Part shown: one piece after another, positions 44,653 through 53,161 of the stretch
Numbering within the stretch: position 1 is the first letter of the stretch
How the letters are laid out: each line of letters opens with the position of its first letter
NCBI RefSeq assembly: GCF_003481825.1
Contig: NZ_QULW01000009.1
Span: 1 to 64,000 of the forward strand
DNA: 64,000 bases
Source of the DNA: Clostridium sp. OM02-18AC
GTDB taxonomy: Bacteria > Bacillota > Clostridia > Lachnospirales > Lachnospiraceae
Direction of reading: 5' to 3'
Position numbers and translations under genes: made by a program
The notes under the pieces: model-generated
The model's database searches: none
The model's input: only the letters and a program-made list of their open reading frames with translations
Told to the model about the DNA's origin: nothing

Positions 44653-47600
44653 ATGATCACCTACGAGTCTACAAGAACGGTCCACGCGCTGGTGCACAAT
44701 GCGGCAGCGGAGCATAAGGACCGGGTATTTTTGCAATATGAAGAAAACGGAGAGGTTTTCCGTGTTACTTACGAGCAGTTTGCGAAGGAGTGCGATGCGA
44801 TCGCGGCCTGGACCAGGGAGAAGCGGGCCGAGGTGGGGCATAAGCTGAAGGTCGGCATTCTCGGTGTCAGCAGTCACCATTATCTGGCGGTGCTGCTTGG
44901 GGTTATGAGCGGCGGTGATACGGGAATTCCGCTGGATGTACAGCTCAATGCGGAGAAGCTGGCGGATTGTCTGAACCGTTCGGATGTGGATGTGCTGTTT
45001 TATGACTGGGACTTTCATCCGATCACGGAGCAGGTGCAGGATGTCTGCCCGAATGTGACGGAGTATATTTCACTGCAGCATGGCAAGCATGTAAACTGTT
45101 CCGATAAGATCCTGAAGGCATACGAAGGCAGACAGGTGGAGTCAGATGCGAAGGCGGAGGAGTGCGCCATGATCCTGTTTACTTCCGGTACGACCGGGCG
45201 CGGGAAGGGCGTGATGCTGTCTAACGGCAACCTGATGGATAATAACTTCTGTACCACGGACACCAATCATCCAGAGAATGAAATCTATTTAAATGTCCTG
45301 CCGATCCACCATGTTTTCTGCTTAAACGGTGATGTGTTTACGGTCATGCGTTATGGCGGGATCCTCTGCTTAAACCGCGATATGAAGAAGCTGGCAGAGC
45401 ATATTCTGCTGTTTGAGCCGACGGTCATCCGCATGGTTCCGATGATGGCGAAAGCACTGTATAACCGCATTGCAATCTTGAACCGCCAGCACCCGGAAAT
45501 CCCGGTCCGCAAGGTGAAGGAGCAGGTGCTTGGCAGAAGACTTCACAAGATCATCAGCGGCGGCGGCTACCTGGCACCGGATCTGGCAGCGAATTACCAG
45601 CGTCTTGGCATTGCCATTGCACAGGGCTACGGCATGTCGGAGTGTTCCCCGAAGATTTCTTCCCCGGACTGGACGAGACCGGATAAGATCGCATCGGTTG
45701 GCCGTATCGTGGACCGCTGCCAGGTGCGGATCGTGGATGGCGAGATCCAGGTAAAGAGCCCGTCTGTCATGATGGGATATTATAAGGAGCCGGATAAGAC
45801 GGCGGAAGCAATCACGCCAGATGGATGGCTTTGCACGGGCGATATTGGTCATGTCGATGAAGAGGGCTTTTTATACCTGACCGGCCGGAAAAAGAACCTG
45901 ATCATCTTAAGCAATGGTGAGAATGTGGCACCGGAGGAACTGGAAAATCTCTTTGAAGATGAGCGTCTGATTGAGGATATTCTGGTGTACGGGGCAGATG
46001 ACAGGATCTGCGCGGAGGTGTACCCGAACTACAAGTATGCGGAGGCTGCGAACATCACCGATATTGAGGGAACCGTGGCCCAGATCATCAAAAAACACAA
46101 TGAGGAGCTGCCGACCTTTAAGCGCATTTTGCGCAGCAGTATCCGGGAGGTCCCGTTTGCGAAAACCTCTTCGAAAAAGATCATCCGCAACCAGTATCTG
46201 GAAGGAAAAAAGGCTGAGGAACAGAGTGAAAAGAACCTGCGTATGCCGGAAACGGAGTTTCAGAAGCAGATCTATGAGTGTATTGCAGGCGTGCTGGGAC
46301 ACCGCCGTTTTGGCATTGATACGGAACTCTATGAGGCTGGTCTGGACTCCCTTGGAAGCGTTATGCTGCTGACAGATCTGTACCAGATTTTAAAGATTTC
46401 CATGACGCTGGATGATCTGGTGCAGCATGCAACGGTTCTGAAGCTGGAGGCATTTGCAAAGGATGGAGCAGGAAAAGACCAGGTGGATTACACGGTGCGC
46501 CCGGTATATCCGCTGACCAACCTGCAGCTGTATTTTGCCTATGTTATGCGTGGAAATACCACGGCAAACCTGCCGTTTTTCTACAAGCTGGATGAGCGTA
46601 CCGACCTGCGCCGCCTGAAATTTGCGGTGGAGCAGCTGTTTGAGGTGCATCCGGAATTAAAGGCCATCATCCAGATGTCCGAGGGCCGTTACCAGATGTT
46701 CCGCGATGATAAACGTAAGATTGAGATTCCGGTCGTGAAGCTTGGGGATGCCCAGTGGGAGGAGACGCGGAAGGGACTTTTGTATCCGTATCTGTACGGC
46801 GAGGGAGAAAACCTGTTCCACATTGGCATTTACCAGACTGATTCCGCAAACTATTTCTTCTTTGACATTGCCCATATCATCGGTGACGGCATGACCATGA
46901 ATGTGCTGCTGGAGGACTTAAACCAGCTGTATCTGGGCAAGGCGGTAGAGCCGGAAACCTATACGTTTTACGAGTACATCCTGGATGAAAAAGACCGGGA
47001 TGCAAGAGGACTGCGTGCGAAAAATGAGGAATATTTCCGCGGCCTGATGAAGGATTTCAAGGTAAGAAAAAGCATCCTTGCCCGGAAGGACTGCTATCAT
47101 CTGGAGCATGGCGTAGATGCTGTGTTAAAAGGCCGTTTTGAGAGCCTGAACCGGAAAAACGTTACGGCATTCTGCAAAAAATACGGAGTGTCGGAGAATG
47201 TCTTTTTCCTGACTGCGTATAACTTGAGTATTGGTCTGTTCAGCAATGAAAAAGACACGGTTTCTTCTTCCATTCACAGTGGAAGAACCGACAGCCGCTG
47301 GAACCGTCTGGCGGGTCCGCTGTTTCTGACGTATTTCTTCCGCTGCACGGAGGAAATAGACCAGACCGTGCCGGAGCTGCTAAAGAAAAACGGAAAACAG
47401 ATCATGGATACCATGCGCTGTTACATATCGAACCTGCATGCGGACGAGATGTTCTTCCAGTATCAGGGTGACATTGTGAACTTAAATATCGTGGGAGGGT
47501 ATCCGGCGAAGCGGGAACATCTGCAGTTAGATTCCCTGCCGTTCCATCTGCAGGTATTTACCGATGATCGCGGTTATTACTATGAACTGCGTTACTGGGA

Positions 47601-48258
47601 GAACCGGTTTGACACCCTTCAGCTTCAGAACTTTATGGAAGTGATGGAATGTCTGATGGATGCCATGCAGGAGGAAACACTGGTGCGCCGCTTAAAACGG
47701 CATCTGCCGGACAAGCTCTTCCCGCTGCATTACACGATTTTTGTGGAAGCACTGAACCAGGAAGCCAGAGGACAGCTGGTAAGCGGTGTCGATGGAAAAA
47801 AGCAGATCAAGGTGTATGTCTTTGATGAGAACTGCAAGAAGAAGCCGTTTGGAGCCTGGGGAGAGCTTTATGTGATGGACCACAAGCCGGAGACTTACAT
47901 GGATGAGATCACAAACCCGTACGGCCCTGGAAAGCTGTATGATACTGGCCGGATCGCAAGAATTTTGCCGGACGGCTCCCTGGATTTTTTGGAACAGGGC
48001 GGCAGAACCATTATGCAGGAGGGACTGACGGGCCGCCATTTCCACGATCTGCATCAGTTGGAAACTGTGCTGAAACAGATCCCGGGCGTGGAAGAGGCAG
48101 AAGCGTATGTCCGCTACGCAGAGGGCAACAAACTGCTTCTGACAGCCGAAGTCAAAGGAACCATGGAGCAGGACGAAGATGCGCTGAAGGCTTATGTAGA
48201 GGCGCAGTGCGGAAAGGCACATGTGCCGGCGGAGATTGTGATACAAAGAAACGTGTAA
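44653..48258 (+). CDS. NRPS-like protein: adenylation, carrier, condensation and a degenerate adenylation half
   Basis: A 1201-residue cytosolic multidomain enzyme. An adenylation domain (about 8-515) has LFTSGTTGRGKG (175-186), GYGMSE (325-330), TGD (395-397) and a C-terminal lysine region KTSSKK (504-509); its second half resembles acyl-CoA synthetases more than amino-acid A domains. A carrier domain (about 535-605) has attachment Ser566 in GLDSLGS. A condensation-type domain (about 612-1015) has AHIIGDG at 740-746, so the catalytic His741 is kept but the first His of HHxxxDG is Ala. Residues about 1025-1201 resemble only the last third of an A domain (LYDTGRIARILPDGSLDFLE). No thioesterase, carrier-activating enzyme or transporter is adjacent. 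Start follows AAAGGA. Confidence 0.85.
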   Translation: MITYESTRTVHALVHNAAAEHKDRVFLQYEENGEVFRVTYEQFAKECDAIAAWTREKRAEVGHKLKVGILGVSSHHYLAVLLGVMSGGDTGIPLDVQLNAEKLADCLNRSDVDVLFYDWDFHPITEQVQDVCPNVTEYISLQHGKHVNCSDKILKAYEGRQVESDAKAEECAMILFTSGTTGRGKGVMLSNGNLMDNNFCTTDTNHPENEIYLNVLPIHHVFCLNGDVFTVMRYGGILCLNRDMKKLAEHILLFEPTVIRMVPMMAKALYNRIAILNRQHPEIPVRKVKEQVLGRRLHKIISGGGYLAPDLAANYQRLGIAIAQGYGMSECSPKISSPDWTRPDKIASVGRIVDRCQVRIVDGEIQVKSPSVMMGYYKEPDKTAEAITPDGWLCTGDIGHVDEEGFLYLTGRKKNLIILSNGENVAPEELENLFEDERLIEDILVYGADDRICAEVYPNYKYAEAANITDIEGTVAQIIKKHNEELPTFKRILRSSIREVPFAKTSSKKIIRNQYLEGKKAEEQSEKNLRMPETEFQKQIYECIAGVLGHRRFGIDTELYEAGLDSLGSVMLLTDLYQILKISMTLDDLVQHATVLKLEAFAKDGAGKDQVDYTVRPVYPLTNLQLYFAYVMRGNTTANLPFFYKLDERTDLRRLKFAVEQLFEVHPELKAIIQMSEGRYQMFRDDKRKIEIPVVKLGDAQWEETRKGLLYPYLYGEGENLFHIGIYQTDSANYFFFDIAHIIGDGMTMNVLLEDLNQLYLGKAVEPETYTFYEYILDEKDRDARGLRAKNEEYFRGLMKDFKVRKSILARKDCYHLEHGVDAVLKGRFESLNRKNVTAFCKKYGVSENVFFLTAYNLSIGLFSNEKDTVSSSIHSGRTDSRWNRLAGPLFLTYFFRCTEEIDQTVPELLKKNGKQIMDTMRCYISNLHADEMFFQYQGDIVNLNIVGGYPAKREHLQLDSLPFHLQVFTDDRGYYYELRYWENRFDTLQLQNFMEVMECLMDAMQEETLVRRLKRHLPDKLFPLHYTIFVEALNQEARGQLVSGVDGKKQIKVYVFDENCKKKPFGAWGELYVMDHKPETYMDEITNPYGPGKLYDTGRIARILPDGSLDFLEQGGRTIMQEGLTGRHFHDLHQLETVLKQIPGVEEAEAYVRYAEGNKLLLTAEVKGTMEQDEDALKAYVEAQCGKAHVPAEIVIQRNV

Positions 48259-48369
48259 ATGCCATATTGGAGCGGACCGGCTGCTTATTTAAAATCTGTG
48301 GAGATGAGCAAGGTTTGCTGCGTTATCGGCTTGGAAGGCATTCTGAATTGTCTCAAAAATAAAAAAATC

Positions 48370-48478
48370 AACAGGGGCTATTGCAAAATGAAGTCCAGAA
48401 TTTTTAACATATCGGTGAATGCGAGCGTACAACGATATGGGAAAGTGCCGGACTGCATTTTGCAGTAGCCCCTGTTTT
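48370..48478. terminator. Long cruciform-type inverted repeat
   Basis: A nearly perfect 27-bp stem (48370-48396 with 48450-48476) encloses a 53-nt loop that itself contains CATATCG/CGATATG. The arms carry A- and T-rich ends. It separates the NRPS-like gene and the converging PNPOx-fold gene, and is longer than most terminators in this window. Confidence 0.7.
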
Positions 48479-48515
48479 GCGTTATGTATCAGAAAAAGCT
48501 TTTTAGACCAGCAGA

Positions 48516-49019
48516 TTAGGAAAGACTTTCCTGTTTTCTGGCCCGTGTCAGTTCAATTGCTTCCTTCCCGGTTACATGGTCAATGCTAATCTCCACACAG
48601 CACAGCGCATTCCATTCCCGGTGGATTTCCTGATCGACGGCTTCCTGATTCGGATTGTATTTCAGACCGAATACCTCTGCGGCATGAAAAATTTCTTCCT
48701 CGGTTTCCAGGATCCGGGCAGTTCCAAACAGGATCACGCTTTTAAAGTACGTGGTCAGTTCCTCAGAAACGATGTCATCTTTTTCGATGACGCAGAGGGA
48801 GACTTTGCTGTTTCGTTTGATCGAGTCAATCTTGTGGCCGGTTTTTGCACCGTGAAAATAGATCTTGCCATCTGCGTAAACATAGTTCACCGGTACGGTG
48901 TAGGGGTATCCGTCATCTCCAGAAAGCCCAAGAATAGCCGTCTTTCCGGTTCTTAAAATTTCAAAAGTTTCTTCTTCTGATAACTGCTGTTTTTTTCTTC
49001 TCATTTCACGAAACATCAT
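48516..49019 (-). CDS. Pyridoxamine 5'-phosphate oxidase-fold protein (NimA-like)
   Basis: A 167-residue FMN-binding split-barrel protein. Features are ILGLSGDDGYPYTVPVNYVY, IYFHGAKTGHKIDSIKRNSK and VSLCVIEKD, typical of the group that includes nitroimidazole-resistance NimA proteins and uncharacterised flavin-binding relatives. The exact reaction is unknown. Two adjacent ATGs (49019 and 49016) follow AAAGGTGG; either may be used. The gene has a strong promoter and a 187-nt structured leader containing a terminator, so its expression is probably controlled by attenuation. Confidence 0.85.
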   Translation of the reverse strand: MMFREMRRKKQQLSEEETFEILRTGKTAILGLSGDDGYPYTVPVNYVYADGKIYFHGAKTGHKIDSIKRNSKVSLCVIEKDDIVSEELTTYFKSVILFGTARILETEEEIFHAAEVFGLKYNPNQEAVDQEIHREWNALCCVEISIDHVTGKEAIELTRARKQESLS

Positions 49020-49206
49020 AAATTCCACCTTTCTGAATGATAATAAAAAATGCGTAACGGTTCTGTAGCTTTCTGGCTGCAAAAACGAAAAAACACCCGC
49101 CTGTACATCTTCTAAGGCCTGACGATGTACACCGAGTGCAGTGCTGGTTCTACCCGGCGGCAGAACATTCGTTGCTGTTTACATGTTGCGCAAACAACAA
49201 ATAATC
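49020..49206 (-). promoter_or_regulatory. Structured, terminator-containing leader of the PNPOx-fold gene
   Basis: The predicted RNA (minus strand, from about 49206) contains a hairpin GTTCT...AGAAC (49166-49147), then a long terminator stem (49138-49124 with 49109-49094) followed by T6, then about 65 nt to the ribosome site. This arrangement fits a riboswitch or other transcription attenuator. I could not match it to a named riboswitch class. Confidence 0.55.
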
Positions 49207-49212
49207 ATATTT

Positions 49213-49241
49213 ATTATAAACAGGTTTTTGCAGGGTGTCAA
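49213..49241 (-). promoter_or_regulatory. Consensus promoter of the PNPOx-fold leader
   Basis: On the minus strand TTGACA (49241-49236), 17-bp spacer, TATAAT (49218-49213): a full consensus match. Confidence 0.8.
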
Positions 49242-49359
49242 TTTGTTGATGCTGGAATTTTGTTGGCGTTGTCAGCAGATTTTGCCGATTTGGAATGGAT
49301 TGAAAGAGGATTATCGTACAGTGCGAATCCTTGTTGAGAAAAAAACTTCACGATGCCTA

Positions 49360-49410
49360 TTGACAGAGTGGAAGTTTTTTTTTATACTCAATATACCCCA
49401 TGGGGGTATA
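49360..49410 (+). promoter_or_regulatory. Promoter and CsoR operator of the copper operon
   Basis: TTGACA (49360-49365), 17-bp spacer ending in nine T, and TATACT (49383-49388). Directly downstream is TATACCCC-ATG-GGGGTATA (49392-49410), a perfect 8-bp dyad of the C/G-tract type bound by CsoR proteins, placed over the transcription start. The CsoR gene begins 175 bp later. Confidence 0.85.
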
Positions 49411-49584
49411 TGGGGCGGATGGATCGTATCAGACATAACCGTATGGAAAATGATCGGATACATTCGTCCTGACAGCGGCAGATGGTTGTCTATGCTTTGC
49501 ATGACAGACCAAAAATCGGGCATGATAACAGGGCTGCCGGGCGCGCATGCGTGAACCGCAGCATAACAGGAAAGGTGGAATTAC

Positions 49585-49728
49585 ATGGAAGATACAACCC
49601 CAATGGAAACCAGATACCAAATGGAAGAGACAACTCCAATGGACAATACAGCTTCAATGGAAGAGAAAATGTCAATAGAAGGGATAGTCTCAAAGGAAGA
49701 GAAAGTTCCCAAAGAACAGGCAGGTGCA
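49585..49728 (+). repeat. Degenerate 18-nt tandem repeat in csoR
   Basis: From the start codon, 18-nt units begin with ATGGAA or a variant at 49585, 49603, 49621, 49639 and 49657 and continue less clearly (ATAGAAGGG, AAGGAAGAG) to about 49728. Each encodes a hexapeptide of the type (M/I/K)-E-x-x-x-(P/S). Confidence 0.7.
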
Positions 49729-50043
49729 CTTGAGCAAAAAGAAGAAAAAAAGTGCTGCTGCTGTCATAAAAAGAAAGAGCGTTCCGAAAAGGAATACAAG
49801 GACCTGATCCACCGTTTAAACCGCATCGAAGGGCAGATCCGCGGAATCCGCAATATGGTGGAGCAGGATGCCTATTGTCCGGATATTCTGATCCAGGTGG
49901 CAGCGGCGAATGCAGCGCTCAACAGCTTTAACAAGGTGCTTTTAGGGAATCATCTGCGTACCTGTGTGGCGAATGACATCCGTGAAGGACATGATGAGAC
50001 GATTGACGAACTGCTGAAAGTTTTGCAGCGTCTGATGAAGTAA
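49585..50043 (+). CDS. csoR: Copper-sensing repressor CsoR with an N-terminal repeat extension
   Basis: A 152-residue protein whose last ~85 residues are a normal CsoR/RcnR-family four-helix domain: YKDLIHRLNRIEGQIRGIRN, then the Cu(I) ligands Cys98, His123 and Cys127 (YCPDI...NHLRTC). It represses the copper operon until Cu(I) binds. The first ~65 residues are unusual: about eight hexapeptides beginning METx/MEEx (from a degenerate 18-nt repeat) and then CCCCH at 57-61. The ATG at 49585 has GGTGG 7 nt upstream, so the extension should be translated. It leads the operon with copA 41 bp downstream. Confidence 0.9.
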   Translation: MEDTTPMETRYQMEETTPMDNTASMEEKMSIEGIVSKEEKVPKEQAGALEQKEEKKCCCCHKKKERSEKEYKDLIHRLNRIEGQIRGIRNMVEQDAYCPDILIQVAAANAALNSFNKVLLGNHLRTCVANDIREGHDETIDELLKVLQRLMK

Positions 50044-50084
50044 TAGCCGTAGTCTGAGTGCCATAGAAACGGTGCAGGAAAAAA

Positions 50085-52706
50085 ATGGAGAGCGAAAACG
50101 CTGTAAGTGTTTTTGAGATAGAAACAAAGAAGGAGGAATTTGCAAGCAATATGGAACAATATACAGTAACCGGGATGAGCTGCGCAGCCTGCAGCAGCCG
50201 CGTGGAAAAAGCGGTTTCCAAGGTGCCGGGCGTGACATCCTGTTCGGTCAGTCTTCTGACCAACTCCATGGGAGTGGAGGGGACAGCAAGTGCAGCTGAT
50301 ATCATTTCGGCAGTGCAGGAAGCCGGATACGGTGCATCGTTAAAAGGTACCGGAAAAGACGGAGCAGTCAAAGCGCAGGCGCTGGATGCAGAGGAAGCAT
50401 TAAAGGACCATGAGACACCGGTCTTAAAGCGCAGGCTCTGGTATTCCCTGGGATTTTTGATCGTGCTCATGTATTTTTCCATGGGTCACATGATGTGGGG
50501 ATGGCCGCTTCCGAAGTTTTTCGATGGAAACCATGTGGCCATGGGACTGATCCAGTTGATCTTAACTGCCATTGTCATGGTCATCAACCAGAAATTCTTT
50601 CTCAGCGGATTTAAGAGCCTCTGGCATAAAGCGCCGAACATGGACACGCTGGTGGCGCTTGGTTCCATGGCAGCGTTTGTTTACAGTACCTATGCACTGT
50701 TTGCCATGACCGATGCCCAGGTAAAGGGCAATGCAGATGCGGTCATGAGCTACATGCATGAATTTTATTTTGAGTCCGCAGCCATGATCCTGACACTGAT
50801 CACAGTCGGAAAGATGCTGGAGGCCCGCTCTAAGGGCAAGACAACCGATGCGTTGAAGAGCCTCATGAAGCTGGCTCCGAAGACGGCGGTGGTGGTGCGC
50901 GGCGGCGAAGAAGTTACCGTTGGCATCGAGGAAGTCCAGAAAGGCGACGTGTTTGTTGTCCGCCCGGGTGAGAACATTCCGGTGGACGGTGTGGTGTTAG
51001 AGGGCAGCAGTGCTGTGAATGAGGCGGCCCTGACCGGCGAGAGCATACCGGTCGATAAGACGGTGGGAGGCAGTGTGTCTGCCGCAACCGTGAACCAGTC
51101 CGGCTTTATCCGCTGTGAAGCAACGAGAGTCGGTGAGGACACTACCCTTTCCCAGATCATCCAGATGGTCAGCGATGCGGCAGCGACCAAGGCGCCGATC
51201 GCAAAGGTTGCTGATAAGGTATCCGGTGTGTTTGTGCCGACCGTCATCACGATTGCGGTGCTGACCACACTGGTATGGCTGTTTGCCGGACAGAGCATTG
51301 GCTTTGCTCTGGCACGCGGCATTTCCGTGCTGGTCATCAGCTGCCCGTGTGCGCTGGGCCTTGCGACTCCGGTTGCCATTATGGTAGGAAACGGCATGGG
51401 CGCGAAGCATGGCATTATGTTTAAGACCGCAGTTTCCTTAGAGGAAGCTGGCAAGATGGATATCGTGGCACTGGATAAGACCGGTACCATTACAAGCGGT
51501 GAGCCGAAGGTGACCGATGTGGTCCTGGCAGAGGCAGACAGTGAGCAGGAACTTTTGAAACTGGCTTATGCATTGGAAAAGAAGAGCGAGCATCCGCTTG
51601 CCCGTGCGATCAATGAGCGTGCAGAGGCAGATGGCATTACCGCAGGTGAGGTGGAAGACTTCGCAGCCCTTCCGGGCAATGGACTTTCTGCCATTTACGA
51701 GGGCAGCGAACTCTGCGGCGGAAACTTCACCTTTATCGGCAGCGTTGCATCCGTATCTGATGAGATCCGGAAAACGGCAGATCAGCTGGCAGAAGCTGGA
51801 AAGACTCCGCTGTATTTCAGCCGGGACGGCAAGCTTCTTGGTATGATCGCGGTGGCCGATGTCATCAAGGAGGACAGCCCGCGTGCCGTGAAAGAACTGC
51901 AGAACATGGGCATCCGCGTGGTGATGCTGACCGGAGACAATGAGCGCACGGCAAAAGCCATCGGCGCACAGGCCGGTGTGGACGAAGTCATCGCCGGAGT
52001 GCTTCCGGAGGGCAAGGAAAGTGTCATCCGTTCTTTAAAGGAGCAGGGCAAGGTAGCCATGGTTGGAGACGGCATCAACGATGCTCCGGCCCTGACGCGT
52101 GCCGATATCGGAATCGCCATCGGCGCAGGAACCGATATCGCGATCGATGCAGCCGACGTGGTTCTGATGAAGAGCCGGTTAAGCGATGTCCCGGCAGCGA
52201 TCCGGTTAAGCCGCGCAACGCTGCGTAACATCCACGAGAACCTGTTCTGGGCATTTTTCTACAATGTGATCGGAATCCCGTTAGCAGCCGGAATCTGGTA
52301 TCCGCTGTTTGGACTGAAGTTAAATCCGATGTTCGGCGCGGCGGCTATGAGCCTTTCCAGCTTCTGTGTGGTAACCAATGCCCTGCGTCTGAACCTGTTC
52401 AAGATGTATGACGCATCCAAAGACAAGAAGAAAAAACAAAGCAGACCACATGATGAAAGTCATGTTGATCATAAAGAGAAAAAGGAGAAGAGAACTATGA
52501 CGAAAACCATGAAAATCGAAGGAATGATGTGCGGTCACTGTGAGGCAAGAGTGAAAAAGACTCTGGAAGGCATTGAGGGCGTAACCGGCGCAGAGGTAAG
52601 CCATGAGAAGGGAACCGCAGTCGTTACCCTGGAGAAAGAGGTCGCAGACAGCGTGCTGAAAGAGGCTGTAGAGGCACAGGATTACAAGGTGGTATCTGTA
52701 GAGTAA
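50085..52706 (+). CDS. copA: Copper-exporting P-type ATPase CopA fused to a C-terminal CopZ-like domain
   Basis: An 873-residue P1B-type ATPase that exports Cu(I). An N-terminal metal-binding domain (GMSCAAC, Cys33/Cys36) is followed by eight membrane helices with the translocation motif CPC in ISCPCALG, the phosphorylation site DKTGT, SEHPLA for nucleotide binding and GDGINDAPAL. After the last helix a charged linker (KKKKQSRPHDESHVDHKEKK) joins a second metal-binding domain GMMCGHCEARV (Cys816/Cys819), normally a separate CopZ chaperone. The first ATG is at 50085 with AGGAA; ATG 50151 has AAGGAGG but 15 nt away, so the true start is uncertain. Confidence 0.92.
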   Translation: MESENAVSVFEIETKKEEFASNMEQYTVTGMSCAACSSRVEKAVSKVPGVTSCSVSLLTNSMGVEGTASAADIISAVQEAGYGASLKGTGKDGAVKAQALDAEEALKDHETPVLKRRLWYSLGFLIVLMYFSMGHMMWGWPLPKFFDGNHVAMGLIQLILTAIVMVINQKFFLSGFKSLWHKAPNMDTLVALGSMAAFVYSTYALFAMTDAQVKGNADAVMSYMHEFYFESAAMILTLITVGKMLEARSKGKTTDALKSLMKLAPKTAVVVRGGEEVTVGIEEVQKGDVFVVRPGENIPVDGVVLEGSSAVNEAALTGESIPVDKTVGGSVSAATVNQSGFIRCEATRVGEDTTLSQIIQMVSDAAATKAPIAKVADKVSGVFVPTVITIAVLTTLVWLFAGQSIGFALARGISVLVISCPCALGLATPVAIMVGNGMGAKHGIMFKTAVSLEEAGKMDIVALDKTGTITSGEPKVTDVVLAEADSEQELLKLAYALEKKSEHPLARAINERAEADGITAGEVEDFAALPGNGLSAIYEGSELCGGNFTFIGSVASVSDEIRKTADQLAEAGKTPLYFSRDGKLLGMIAVADVIKEDSPRAVKELQNMGIRVVMLTGDNERTAKAIGAQAGVDEVIAGVLPEGKESVIRSLKEQGKVAMVGDGINDAPALTRADIGIAIGAGTDIAIDAADVVLMKSRLSDVPAAIRLSRATLRNIHENLFWAFFYNVIGIPLAAGIWYPLFGLKLNPMFGAAAMSLSSFCVVTNALRLNLFKMYDASKDKKKKQSRPHDESHVDHKEKKEKRTMTKTMKIEGMMCGHCEARVKKTLEGIEGVTGAEVSHEKGTAVVTLEKEVADSVLKEAVEAQDYKVVSVE
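52482..52706 (+). promoter_or_regulatory. Internal ribosome site and possible separate CopZ product
   Basis: AAGGAG (52482-52487) stands 9 nt before an in-frame ATG at 52497. Initiation there would give a 69-residue CopZ-like chaperone (MTKTMKIEGMMCGHCEARV...) from within copA. The fused domain would then also be made free. This is inferred from sequence only. Confidence 0.55.
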
Positions 52707-52908
52707 TCGTAAGTAACGTGACATGTGCGGAAGTTCCCTGTTTTACAGGAAGCAAAGCGAAACGTCCGGCGCATGCATGATACAGCTTAAGTTGCGGCTG
52801 ACAAGATCATGCGGCTGTCTGGGAAAGCACAGGCAGCCGCAGACATTGAAAAAAGAAAAAACTGGATTTGGGTCAGAAATCCAGACGAAACAATCAGGAG
52901 GAAGAGCC

Positions 52909-53115
52909 GTGTCACATTCACAAAATTCTATGGGCTACATGGTGGTGCTTTGCATCATCCTGTACATAGTGGGCGTATCCATTTATCTCTTCGTAAAATT
53001 TGTAAGAAAAAAACTAGATGAGGCGAGAGACCGCAGATTCCAGAGGGAACATCAGGGAAGTCCGATGACAGAAATAAAAACGGAAGATCCGTCGGAAAAG
53101 CAGATTCATTCATAA
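52909..53115 (+). CDS. Small single-span membrane protein of the copper operon
   Basis: A 68-residue protein with one hydrophobic helix (YMVVLCIILYIVGVSIYLFV, about residues 10-29) followed by a basic then acidic tail. Only this GTG start (52909) fits, with AGGAGG 7 nt upstream. No family recognised. Between csoR-copA and the membrane-anchored HMA gene it probably helps copper handling, but nothing in the sequence proves it. Confidence 0.65.
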   Translation: MSHSQNSMGYMVVLCIILYIVGVSIYLFVKFVRKKLDEARDRRFQREHQGSPMTEIKTEDPSEKQIHS

Positions 53116-53161
53116 GAAAGAAAAACTGACAGAAAAAGAAGACAGAAGGGAGCAAGCTATT

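Noticed and set aside
49092..49206. T-box or named riboswitch in the leader of the PNPOx-fold gene
   Set aside because: No T-box sequence (AGGGTGGNACCGCG) and no match I could recognise to a known aptamer core, so it is reported only as an unassigned structured leader.
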